From Leyella stercorea (lineage in GTDB: Bacteria > Bacteroidota > Bacteroidia > Bacteroidales > Bacteroidaceae): a DNA stretch of 64,000 nt. The notes below the pieces were generated by a model that saw nothing but the letters and a program-made list of their open reading frames with translations, was not told the DNA's origin and ran no database searches. Shown here in pieces: positions 24,945 through 34,047 of this stretch; position 1 is the first letter of the stretch, and each line of letters begins with the position of its first letter. The stretch spans positions 144,520 to 208,519 of the forward strand of contig NZ_JADYTS010000001.1 of the NCBI RefSeq assembly GCF_021531355.1, read 5' to 3'. A program made the translations under genes and the position numbers.

Positions 24945-27812
24945 TTAGTACCACTGTACAGCGTTGCTGTATCCCGAGCGTTTGTCATATTTGAGCGCAT
25001 CGGTCAGAGTAGCTGCGTTGCATCTGAACGAGAAGTTGTAGCTTGTGTACGGAGCCAGAACCACCGAGCATGACATATTGAAGCAGTGCAGGTCGCGTTG
25101 CAGCGACGCTGTAGTCATTGACATCTTGTGCTGGTCGAAGTCGTAGCCAGAAGAGAACGAGATGTTCCATCCATCGCTCAGACGCAGGTTGCCGCTGAAG
25201 TTCAGGTTCTGTGAGAACTTGTATGGATAGCGCATCGACTTGGTGTTGAACTTGCCGCTGGTATTCTCGCGCATTGTGATACCGTAGCCGAATGTGAGCG
25301 ACCATGGCATGTTGAATCGCATATATCCGTCGGCATCAGTCTCAGCCTTGCCGCCTCCGCTCTTCTTTGCGCCGCGTTGGCCTTCTACCATAGTGTCGTC
25401 GACATTTGATTCGATGTCTGTATCAACGCCGTCTTCATCGTCCTTGTTGCTTTTTTTCTTCTTGTCTTCCTCGTCATCGCCGCCTCCAAACCATTTCTTT
25501 AACTTCTCTGGTGTAAGCGTGAATGAGAAGTTCTGCGATGTACCCTGGAAGCGTCCGAACTTGCCCATTCCCCAAAGGGTGCGGTTGCCTACGTAAGGCT
25601 TGCCGTCCTTGTCCAGCTCGTAGGCATACGATGCGAATACGGCATTCATGTTGAACGTGTAGTTCTTCCACCACTTCAGTCGTATGCGCATTGTCAGGTC
25701 AGACAGCGGGTGATAGTCGGTAGCGAGATTGTAGCTCATAGCCAGACCGAGTTCGTCGATGAGCGATATCTTCTTGATACCCGTACTGTCCTTGTCGCTC
25801 TTTATCTTCATCTCGACATTGTTAGCGATATCAAACGAGATGTTGCCCGTCTTGCCCTTGCCTGGCACGCCGTAGAGCTGTCCTTCGTAGGGCGAATACT
25901 CAACGAGGTCGACCGAACCGTCGGCATTGGTCTTCTGATAGGTCTTATAATAGCCGTAGCGTCCCTGTCCGAAGTCAGGTGCATAGCTGAAGCTTACGCT
26001 CGGGGTGATGACGTGGCGTATGGTCTGAATCTTGTCGCCGAATATTTTGCGGTTCGGAGTGAAGAAACCGTAGAGCTTTGTCGACGCACTGATAGACATG
26101 TTATAGTTGTATACGTTGTTGAATCCGTATATGGTGTCGCACGCCTCTTTTTGTGCGGTCTCGTCCCACGAGCGCATAATCTTGTGCGTGTACATGCGGT
26201 CCTGGAAGTTGAACGATGGCGACACGTTGATATAGTTGAACAGTGTGAAGTTACCGCTGATTGGAATAGAGTGGTTCCATCCGTTGCGCCAGTCCTTTAT
26301 CAGGTTCGACTTGAGGAAGCGGTCTTCCTTGGTGTCGATGCGGTTGGATATCTGTCCGGTGTACGACATCGAAATCTTCTCATACCAACGTTCATCGCCA
26401 GCTGCGTGCTTGCGCTTGAATGGATAGAATCGCGAGAGCGAGATATTGAGGTCGGGCAGCGTTACTGACAATGTAGAGTCGCGCATGTTCTGCGAGAGGT
26501 TGGCAGTAGAGCTGAGCGAGAGTCCGATGCTTGAGAATGTTGTGCTCCACGATACAGATGATGTACGTGTCGACTGCGACAGTGTCTGTGGGTTATACAG
26601 TGAGTTGAGGTTGTTGCGCTCGTAGCTCGATGTGGCGAAGTTGACACTTGCCGAGAGCGAGCTGTACGGGTTGGCTTTGGCATCCTGACGATGACTCCAT
26701 TGCACCTTGAACGATTTCTGCTCCGAATAGTCGGGCATGTTCTTGTCGCCGGTCTTAGTGTTCTGATAGCTCAGGAAGAAGCTGCCTGAATAGCGGTAGC
26801 GTTTGTTGTAGTTGCTTGCTGCCGACAGTCCCCACGAGCCCTTTGTGTATATTTCGCCGAGGAGCTTGAGGTCCCACTTGTCGTTGATGGCAAAGTAGTA
26901 GCCGCCGTCGCGCAGGTAGAATCCGCGGGCGCTCTCGTCGCCGTATGTTGGCATGATGAATCCCGACGAATAGCTCTTGGTGAACGGGAAGAATCCGTAA
27001 GGAATAGCCAATGGCAGCGGCACATCAGCCACAACGAGATAAGCCGGACCGAAGGTTACGTCCTTGCCCGGGCGCACCTTACCACGCGATAGAGCAATGT
27101 AGAAGTCGGGATGCTTCTTGTCGCAGGTAGTGTAGCGGCCGTGCTGCAGGTATACGTCGCCGTTGGCACTACGCTTTGATATTTCGCTTTGCAGAAAACC
27201 GTCTTCCTGCTGTGTATATACTTTCGAAATAAGACCCTTCTTTGTCTTGAAGTTGAAAGCCATGGTGTCGCTCTCGTATTTGTCCTGTCCCATGCTGAAC
27301 ACGGGAGTACCCACCAGCGTGTGTCCGGTAGAGTCGGTAGTGTCGCGTGTTCCGGTGGCATGTACGAGCGACGAGTCGAGGCTCATGTGTATCTTCTCGG
27401 CTTCGAGGTCCATGTTCTCATATTTCACCTTCGACTGTCCGTATAGCAGTGCTGTCTTCGACTTGGCGTTGTATACGAGTGAGTCGGAAGCTTCATACTG
27501 TACTGGCGAGTTGATGCCGTTGGCACGCTGGCGGTTGATTGAGTCGAGACGAATGGAATCGTCGATAGCGCGGTTGTGGTGATATATTGCAAGTTGCAGT
27601 GAGTCCATCTTTGTGGTGTCGACAATCTCGCGTCCTAACGAGTCGCGCATGATTGTGGCTATACTGTCCTTAATGGAGTCGGATGCCACGGCTGTGGTGT
27701 CGCTTGAGGTAGCCTTGCGCACTTTCTTGCGTTGTGAGTAAGGCATGTCGGCAGCAGCCATCACGAAGATGACGGCACACAAAAGAAGGGCTATGACGGT
27801 CTTGGTTCTCAA
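24945..27812 (-). CDS. lptD: LPS-assembly outer membrane protein LptD (Bacteroidota type)
   Basis: 955 residues with a signal peptide (MRTKTVIALLLCAVIFVMAA). An OstA-like N-terminal beta-jellyroll follows (SKTALLYGQSKVKYENMDLE, then KYESDTMAFNFKTKKGLI), then the conserved LptD stretch YLQHGRYTTCDKKHPDFYIA, and VPLPLAIPYGFFPFTKSYSSG, ahead of a large barrel. A lysine/aspartate-rich low-complexity loop (about 760-800) sits between late strands. LptD inserts LPS into the outer leaflet together with LptE. Probably in one transcript with the HD hydrolase and carboxyltransferase genes upstream (25 bp and 9 bp gaps). The symbol follows the family; Bacteroidota members diverge from E. coli LptD. Confidence 0.85.
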   Translation of the reverse strand: MRTKTVIALLLCAVIFVMAAADMPYSQRKKVRKATSSDTTAVASDSIKDSIATIMRDSLGREIVDTTKMDSLQLAIYHHNRAIDDSIRLDSINRQRANGINSPVQYEASDSLVYNAKSKTALLYGQSKVKYENMDLEAEKIHMSLDSSLVHATGTRDTTDSTGHTLVGTPVFSMGQDKYESDTMAFNFKTKKGLISKVYTQQEDGFLQSEISKRSANGDVYLQHGRYTTCDKKHPDFYIALSRGKVRPGKDVTFGPAYLVVADVPLPLAIPYGFFPFTKSYSSGFIMPTYGDESARGFYLRDGGYYFAINDKWDLKLLGEIYTKGSWGLSAASNYNKRYRYSGSFFLSYQNTKTGDKNMPDYSEQKSFKVQWSHRQDAKANPYSSLSASVNFATSSYERNNLNSLYNPQTLSQSTRTSSVSWSTTFSSIGLSLSSTANLSQNMRDSTLSVTLPDLNISLSRFYPFKRKHAAGDERWYEKISMSYTGQISNRIDTKEDRFLKSNLIKDWRNGWNHSIPISGNFTLFNYINVSPSFNFQDRMYTHKIMRSWDETAQKEACDTIYGFNNVYNYNMSISASTKLYGFFTPNRKIFGDKIQTIRHVITPSVSFSYAPDFGQGRYGYYKTYQKTNADGSVDLVEYSPYEGQLYGVPGKGKTGNISFDIANNVEMKIKSDKDSTGIKKISLIDELGLAMSYNLATDYHPLSDLTMRIRLKWWKNYTFNMNAVFASYAYELDKDGKPYVGNRTLWGMGKFGRFQGTSQNFSFTLTPEKLKKWFGGGDDEEDKKKKSNKDDEDGVDTDIESNVDDTMVEGQRGAKKSGGGKAETDADGYMRFNMPWSLTFGYGITMRENTSGKFNTKSMRYPYKFSQNLNFSGNLRLSDGWNISFSSGYDFDQHKMSMTTASLQRDLHCFNMSCSVVLAPYTSYNFSFRCNAATLTDALKYDKRSGYSNAVQWY

Positions 27813-27837
27813 TTTTGCTGTATATTATTATGTGTTA

Positions 27838-28383
27838 TTACAAATCCGGCTCAAACATACGTTTCATCTCGCGAAAGCGTGCAAGTGTTTCGCCGCCGAA
27901 TTTGCTTAGACTTTTCTCTGCCTGTTCTATTGTCTTCTCGCGGTCGAGACGTGTCTTCGAGAAGAACTTGTCGGCATAGCAGATGAGTTTCTCCTCAATG
28001 GTTTCGGGCTGGAGATCGTGGTGGGGCAGAGGCAGGTTTTGCGACACGATGTCATTGAGTGTGAGTCCGGCTCCGGTGTGTCGTTCGCACACTCGTGCGT
28101 AGCTTTCGGGCAGACCCTCGGCGCGCAGCATTTCGGCTCCGCACACGCCGTGTCGTATGTATGGCTCGGTGCCGTGGCACTCAATGCCGGGTGCGTCGAC
28201 ACGTACGATTCCTATGTCGTGCAGCATGGCTGCATTGCGTACAAAGTCGGTGTCGATGTTTAGTTCGGGGTGCATAGCAGCAATCCGTAGCGCACGTTGC
28301 GCCACCGATTCGCTATGAGTAAGGAGGATGTGGCGCAGTGCACCGCATCCTCCATAGTATTTGTCAATAATCTGTTGGTACAT
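27838..28383 (-). CDS. HD-domain hydrolase
   Basis: 181 residues. The metal-binding HD motif is complete: His in THSESVAQRAL, HD in AAMLHDIGIVRVDAPG, later His residues in IRHGVCGAEML and ERHTGAGL, and Asp in LICYADKFFSKT. This is the YqeK/HDIG-type arrangement of small phosphohydrolases acting on nucleotides or phosphoesters. Substrate unknown. It lies 9 bp after the carboxyltransferase gene and 25 bp before lptD. Confidence 0.85.
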   Translation of the reverse strand: MYQQIIDKYYGGCGALRHILLTHSESVAQRALRIAAMHPELNIDTDFVRNAAMLHDIGIVRVDAPGIECHGTEPYIRHGVCGAEMLRAEGLPESYARVCERHTGAGLTLNDIVSQNLPLPHHDLQPETIEEKLICYADKFFSKTRLDREKTIEQAEKSLSKFGGETLARFREMKRMFEPDL

Positions 28384-28392
28384 ATTTCATGT

Positions 28393-30168
28393 TTACTCGT
28401 GCTCACGCTCGATGTAGGCGATAACGTCGCCCTTCGATACCTTTGAGCCGCGCTTTGCGTTGATTTCAACAATCTTGCCGCCCAAAGCTGCGGGCACTTC
28501 AACGAACTCACCCCAAGGAGCCTGGATGTAGCAAAGGATGTCGCCCTCCTTGTATTCCTTGCCGATGAACGGCTCGACAGTAGGAGCGCACTCGCCCTCG
28601 CCTGAGAACTCCCAGTAGATGTCGCCCTTAACCGGAGCAACGATTGCGTCGGCCTTAGCGTGCTTGTAGGCGCTGAGCTGTTCGGGTGAAAGGTTGGCAC
28701 CGAGCTTGGCGTCCTTTAGCTTCTGGAGGTCAGCAAGGAAGTTCTTCTTAGCCTGACCGCTCTTATAGTTACGATACTGCTCCGGATGCATGGCAAGCTC
28801 GAAGAGCTCTTCGTCGTCCTGACCATACTCCCATCCGTTCTCGTCCATCTCCTTGCGGAAGTCGTCGAGAGCGTCGGTGAGCAATGTGTGAGCGTCTACG
28901 TCGGTGAATTCGCGACCCTGCTTCTGTGCAAGCTCAACGAGCTCTGGGTCAATAGTGCCAGGTATCTTACCCGACTTGCCGAGAATCATACCCCACATCG
29001 ACTCGTCCATCATCACGAAGCGGCCCTTGCCCTGCTCGATGGTGAGGAGGTTCATCAGTGCGATGTTCTTGACATACTGCGAGAACGGTGTCACCAGTGG
29101 AGGATAGCCTACGCGCGGCCATACATACTCTACCTCGTCAAAGAGCTTGATGAGGAGGTCGTCCATAGAGAGCTCGTCCTCGCCCTTCTTCTTGCGTACG
29201 TTGTTGATAGTGGTGCGCATACCGCCGAGGTCGGCCATCATAGAGCCCATCATACCGCCAGGCAGACCGCAACCGAGCAGAAGCGATGACATGATCTTGT
29301 TGCCGGGGTTGATGAAGTATCCGAGCCACTCGTCGATGAACTCCTGAGTGAGAGCACGGGCCTTCATATATGCCGACATGTTGATTTCGGGAACCTCGAA
29401 GCCCTCGTTCTTCAACATGCTGATTACAGAGATTACGTCCGGATGAACCTTACCCCATGACAACGGCTCGATAGCTGTATCGATGATGTCGGCACCGTTG
29501 TTGCACACCTCAAGGATAGAAGCCATTGAGAGGCCAGGACCTGAGTGACCGTGATACTGGATGATGATTTCAGGATACTTGTCCTTGATCATCTTTGTCA
29601 GCTTGCCGAGGAATGCGGGCTGGCCGATACCTGCCATATCCTTCAAGCAGATTTCCTCTGCACCGGCTGCTATCACCTGGTCGGCGATGTTCATGTAGTA
29701 TTCCAGTGTGTGAACAGGAGAGTTGGTGATGCACAGTGCACACTGCGGAGTCATGCCGCCTTCCTTAGCCCACTTGATGCTGGGGATGATATTGCGAACG
29801 TCGTTCAGTCCGTCGAAGATACGTGTGATGTTGGTACCCTGCTTTGCCTTTACCTTATACATAAGGGCGCGAACGTCGTCGGGCACGGGATACATACGCA
29901 AAGCGTTGAGACCACGGTCGAGCATGTGGGTCTTGATGCCTACCTCGTTGAAAGGCTTGCAGAAGGCGCGCACAGCATCGTTTGGATTCTCGCCGGCGAG
30001 AAGGTTTACCTGCTCAAAGGCACCACCGTTGGTTTCAACACGGGCGAAACAACCCATCTCGATGATAACGGGAGCGATGCGCTCCAACTGGTCTTTGCGT
30101 GGCTGGAACTTGCCAGAAGACTGCCACATATCTCGATAAACGAGACTGAACTGGATTTTCTTTTTCAT
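28393..30168 (-). CDS. oadA: Oxaloacetate decarboxylase/pyruvate carboxylase-type carboxyltransferase with a non-biotin carrier domain
   Basis: 591 residues. The carboxyltransferase barrel is intact: SLVYRDMWQSSGKFQ (YRDxxQS, metal Asp), LKDMAGIG (active-site Lys), YHGHSGPGLSM (HxH metal ligands). The PYC_OADA-like segment follows. The C-terminal 80 residues have the barrel-sandwich fold of a biotin carrier (EGDILCYIQAPWGEFVEVP, then GGKIVEINAKRGSKVSKGDV), but the EAMKM motif is replaced by QAPWG, leaving no biotinyl lysine at that place. The enzyme normally moves CO2 between biotin and pyruvate/oxaloacetate, so here biotin would have to be on another protein. The symbol is by family only. 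Confidence 0.85.
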   Translation of the reverse strand: MKKKIQFSLVYRDMWQSSGKFQPRKDQLERIAPVIIEMGCFARVETNGGAFEQVNLLAGENPNDAVRAFCKPFNEVGIKTHMLDRGLNALRMYPVPDDVRALMYKVKAKQGTNITRIFDGLNDVRNIIPSIKWAKEGGMTPQCALCITNSPVHTLEYYMNIADQVIAAGAEEICLKDMAGIGQPAFLGKLTKMIKDKYPEIIIQYHGHSGPGLSMASILEVCNNGADIIDTAIEPLSWGKVHPDVISVISMLKNEGFEVPEINMSAYMKARALTQEFIDEWLGYFINPGNKIMSSLLLGCGLPGGMMGSMMADLGGMRTTINNVRKKKGEDELSMDDLLIKLFDEVEYVWPRVGYPPLVTPFSQYVKNIALMNLLTIEQGKGRFVMMDESMWGMILGKSGKIPGTIDPELVELAQKQGREFTDVDAHTLLTDALDDFRKEMDENGWEYGQDDEELFELAMHPEQYRNYKSGQAKKNFLADLQKLKDAKLGANLSPEQLSAYKHAKADAIVAPVKGDIYWEFSGEGECAPTVEPFIGKEYKEGDILCYIQAPWGEFVEVPAALGGKIVEINAKRGSKVSKGDVIAYIEREHE

Positions 30169-30623
30169 CTCTATTATTTTATTATTATAGATTTTTCGTT
30201 GATTACCTTATTCTATATACGAAAGAATGCACCCTGATATGCGCAACATAAACGTCTGTGATACATAGGCATAGTCTTTCAAATATGCAAAATTAGGGAA
30301 AAAAATCCAAATCATAGGTATTACGGAACGATTTTTAGTAATGTTAAGTGTTAAATGTTAAGTGTTAATGTCAAAGCAACTGTGCTATTTGTCAGGGCAA
30401 AATGAATGATAGATAACAATCTGAAACTTGCCGGATGATAGTGGTTGTTGTATTTTAAACTTTTTGTTTAAAGTAGGTTTACTTATGTATAAAAAATAAG
30501 TAATAATGTTTCATTATGTTAGTATAACATCGAAAAACATACGTTATTGATACTTTTGTTGTTCGATTTGTAAGGTGTGTTGGTAGAAAATACGTGAATT
30601 TTTATCTTTTGTTAAACATTTAC
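30169..30623. other. AT-rich intergenic region between oadA and the SusC gene
   Basis: No gene seen. On the minus strand TAATTTTG (30295-30288) could be the -7 box for oadA, without a clear -33 partner. A run of heptamers lies at 30343-30370 and the SusC promoter follows at 30624. Confidence 0.5.
30343..30370. repeat. Heptamer tandem repeat GTTAAGT/GTTAAAT (4 units)
   Basis: Units GTTAAGT, GTTAAAT, GTTAAGT and GTTAATG follow one another with period 7. Same family as the arrays at 40842 and 48027. Confidence 0.6.
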
Positions 30624-30654
30624 TTGCTTCGTATTTACATTATCGCTATATTTG
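30624..30654 (+). promoter_or_regulatory. Promoter of the SusC-SusD-S9 peptidase locus
   Basis: TTG (30624-30626), 20-nt spacer, TATATTTG (30647-30654). The transcript would have a leader of roughly 85-90 nt, long enough for post-transcriptional control, which is common for SusC genes. Confidence 0.65.
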
Positions 30655-30747
30655 CGAAATAAAATCGAAATATTTGTAAATCAATCCTAAATACTTACGA
30701 ATACTAACCGAATCCTCATTATTAATACTAATTTATAGAGAGAGCTT

Positions 30748-33700
30748 ATGGAAAAAAGATTAGCATTTTTAATCCTTTGCTTCGCCAGCTTATTGTTTGG
30801 GGGGGGTAAAGCGATGGCTCAATCCGTTATTACGGGTACAGTACTTTCAATTGAAGACGAGACTCCTGTTGTAGGTGCGTCTGTTAAAGTTCAAGGCACC
30901 AATGATGGGGCTGTTACCGACATGTATGGTCGGTTCAGTCTTAAGAATGTTAAGTCAGGTACAAAACTTGTAATTTCATACATCGGTATGAAGACAAGAA
31001 CTGTTATGGCTCGTCAGAACATGCGTGTAATACTTGAAAATGACTCTAAGGCTCTTGATGAAGTGTTGGTGCAGGTGGCGTATGGTGCTGCCAAGAAGTC
31101 GACACTTACCGGTGCCGTATCGCAGGTAGACAGCAAGCAGATTGAGGTTCGACCGGTGTCGAGCGTTACTTCTGCTCTTGAGGGTTCTACTTCGGGTGTT
31201 CAGATTAACAGTACATACGGTCAGCCGGGTTCAGAGGCTACAATCCGTATTCGTGGATTTGGCACCGTCAATGGTTCTTCAAGTCCTCTCTATGTGCTCG
31301 ACGGTGTACCTTTCGGTGGTAACATTTCCGATCTTAACTCAAGTGATATTGAGAGTATCACAGTGTTGAAGGACGCTGCTTCGTGCGCCCTCTACGGCAA
31401 CCGTGCTTCTAACGGTGTTATTCTTATCACATCTAAGCGTGGTAAGGGCGACCGTATGAGCTTCAACCTGAAGATTAATCAGGGTACATACTCACGTGGT
31501 ATCAAGGAGTATGACTTGCTCAATGCCAACGAATTTATGGAGACCAACTGGCTGAATATGCGTAATGCTCGTATTACTGCTGGTGACGATATGGCTACAG
31601 CTAATGCTTATGCTACTAACAACCTTATCAAGGAAAGACTTTATCTCAACATCTACAACAAGGCAAACGACCAGTTGTTCGATGCCAATGGTAAGCTTGT
31701 TTCTGATGCACGCATACTCGACGGCTATGCCGAAGACCTTGATTGGTATGACGAGGCTGTGCGTAGTGGCTATCGTCAGGAGTACAGCTTCAGTGGAAGC
31801 CATGCCTCTTCTAAGAGCGACTATTACTTCTCTGTTGGCTATCTTGACGAGAAGGGTTATGTAACCAATTCTGACTTCAACCGTCTTACAGGTCGTGCTG
31901 CTTTGAATTTCCGTCCGAGAAATTGGTTCAATACAGGCTTTACAATTGCGGGTAGCCACCAGAAGACAAATTCTACAAGCGGTGATGATGCAAATTCTTT
32001 CACCAACGTATTTATGTATTGCCGCAATATTTCGCCTATCTATCCTGTACACTTGCACAATGCTGACGGTACTTATCGTCTGGACGCATCGGGCAACCGA
32101 CAGTTTGACCCCGGACAGTACACAGCTGATGATGGCTCTGTAATACAGACACGTAACCAGTATGCCGACCGCCATGTGATTTGGGAGAACCTCTTGAACA
32201 AGAGCCGTACATTCCGCAACACTCTTCAGAGTTCTGCATACATGGACTTCAAGTTCCTCAACGACTTCACATTTACTGTTAAGGGCGAGATGAACGTGCG
32301 CAATCAGGAGTATCGCTCATACGACAATGCCATTATCGGTAACGGTAAGGGTAACAATGGTCGTTCGTCACGAAGCATTTATCGCTACAAGAACTGGACT
32401 TTCCAACAGCAGCTCAACTGGAACCACAAGTTTGGCGACCACAACGTAAGCGTATTGCTCGGTCATGAGAACTACAGCTACTTCTATGACTATACATATA
32501 TTTATAAGACCAATCAGACATTTGAGGGTAAGGACAACCTGAGCAACTTCAACAACCTGACATCGGGCGACGGCTACAGCGACCGTTATCGTACAGAGAG
32601 CTATCTGGGTCGTGTACGCTATGACTATAAGGAGAAGTACAATCTTGAGGCTTCGTTCCGTCGCGACGGTTCGTCACGCTTCCATAAGGACAGCCGCTGG
32701 GGTAACTTCGGCAGTATCGGTGCCAACTGGGTTATCTCTAAGGAAGAATTCATGAAGCCAATAGAATGGGTCGACAACTTGAAGATACGTGCCGACTACG
32801 GTTTGGTAGGTAATGACGCAGGTGCTGGCTACTACTCTTATTTGGCACTCTATGCAGCCGATCAGAACCACAACAGCGGTGCATATTATCTTACACAGCT
32901 TGCCAACTCCGAACTTAAGTGGGAGACAGGACAGTCGTTTGGTTTTGGTGTTGATGCTCGTCTTTTCAACCGTTGGAACATCAGTGTTGAATACTTCGAC
33001 AAGCGCAACAAGGACCTTCTCTTCGATGTATATCTGCCTCTATCAGCAGGTGCTACATCTTCAAGCTCGGCAGAATCTACTATCACCAAGAACTTGGGCG
33101 TGATTTCTAACCGAGGAATCGAGATCAATACCGATGTCGATATTTACAAGAGTCGTGATTGGACTGTTAACTTCGCAACCAATGCTTCGTTCATCAAGAA
33201 TAAGATTATCGAGTTGCCAGAGCAGAACAAGGATGGTATCATCTCTGGAGCACAGAAGATTATTGAGGGCAAGAGCCGTTACGAGTTCTATACTTACACA
33301 TACGTAGGTGTCGACCAGATGACAGGTAACTCTCTGTACAAGGCAAACCTTGAGGACTACTGCGTTAAGGCAGCCGACGGAACTGTAATCGGCAACCCCA
33401 AAGGCAGTGACATCACCTCGAAGACCGTTCATATCGGCGATAAGTACTATGTGAACAACACTACATATGCCATTAAGGAATTCCAAGGCTCAGCCATTCC
33501 TAAGGTATATGGCAGTTTCACACCATCTGTGAGATTCCGCGACCTTACCCTGTCGGCTATGTTCACTTATTCATTGGGTGGCAAGATATATGATGGTGTA
33601 TATGCAGGACTTATGGCTACAGGTACTTCAGCCTATAACAACCACAAGGATATCCTTAACTCTTGGAATGGTGTTCCTGAAGGCATGACTGAAGATTCGC

Positions 33701-34014
33701 CCAACCGTATATGGTATGGTGGCATTCCGCAGGTCAACAGTACTACAAGCTCTGACAACAACGGAACATCTTCAAGATGGATTACCAGTGCCAACTATAT
33801 TGTTTTGAAGAACATCAATATGAGCTACTCATTGCCAAAGGCATGGGTTAAAGCTCTTACCCTTGAGTCGGTACGCTTCAACTTCGCTTGCGAGAATGCT
33901 TTCACCAGCACCAAGCGTAGAGGTCTCAACCCGCAGCAGGGATTCAGCGGTTTCCAGTACAACTATCTTGTGACACCACGCGTGTTCACAGTTGGTCTGG
34001 ATGTTAAGTTCTAA
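30748..34014 (+). CDS. SusC/RagA family TonB-dependent transporter
   Basis: 1088 residues with a signal peptide (MEKRLAFLILCFASLLFGGG, cut after KAMA). A CarboxypepD_reg-like domain follows (ITGTVLSIEDETPVVGASVK, about 27-100). The plug has IRIRGFGTVNGSSSPLYVL, DGVPFGGN and ITVLKDAASCALYGNRASN, followed by the 22-strand barrel ending RVFTVGLDVKF. A G8 run (30799-30806) encodes the end of the signal peptide. Upstream lies a good promoter; SusD follows 33 bp downstream. It imports the ligand bound by that SusD, presumably peptides given the S9 peptidase that follows. Confidence 0.95.
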   Translation: MEKRLAFLILCFASLLFGGGKAMAQSVITGTVLSIEDETPVVGASVKVQGTNDGAVTDMYGRFSLKNVKSGTKLVISYIGMKTRTVMARQNMRVILENDSKALDEVLVQVAYGAAKKSTLTGAVSQVDSKQIEVRPVSSVTSALEGSTSGVQINSTYGQPGSEATIRIRGFGTVNGSSSPLYVLDGVPFGGNISDLNSSDIESITVLKDAASCALYGNRASNGVILITSKRGKGDRMSFNLKINQGTYSRGIKEYDLLNANEFMETNWLNMRNARITAGDDMATANAYATNNLIKERLYLNIYNKANDQLFDANGKLVSDARILDGYAEDLDWYDEAVRSGYRQEYSFSGSHASSKSDYYFSVGYLDEKGYVTNSDFNRLTGRAALNFRPRNWFNTGFTIAGSHQKTNSTSGDDANSFTNVFMYCRNISPIYPVHLHNADGTYRLDASGNRQFDPGQYTADDGSVIQTRNQYADRHVIWENLLNKSRTFRNTLQSSAYMDFKFLNDFTFTVKGEMNVRNQEYRSYDNAIIGNGKGNNGRSSRSIYRYKNWTFQQQLNWNHKFGDHNVSVLLGHENYSYFYDYTYIYKTNQTFEGKDNLSNFNNLTSGDGYSDRYRTESYLGRVRYDYKEKYNLEASFRRDGSSRFHKDSRWGNFGSIGANWVISKEEFMKPIEWVDNLKIRADYGLVGNDAGAGYYSYLALYAADQNHNSGAYYLTQLANSELKWETGQSFGFGVDARLFNRWNISVEYFDKRNKDLLFDVYLPLSAGATSSSSAESTITKNLGVISNRGIEINTDVDIYKSRDWTVNFATNASFIKNKIIELPEQNKDGIISGAQKIIEGKSRYEFYTYTYVGVDQMTGNSLYKANLEDYCVKAADGTVIGNPKGSDITSKTVHIGDKYYVNNTTYAIKEFQGSAIPKVYGSFTPSVRFRDLTLSAMFTYSLGGKIYDGVYAGLMATGTSAYNNHKDILNSWNGVPEGMTEDSPNRIWYGGIPQVNSTTSSDNNGTSSRWITSANYIVLKNINMSYSLPKAWVKALTLESVRFNFACENAFTSTKRRGLNPQQGFSGFQYNYLVTPRVFTVGLDVKF

Positions 34015-34047
34015 TTTTTTTTTCACTGACATTAAAATCTTGCAACA

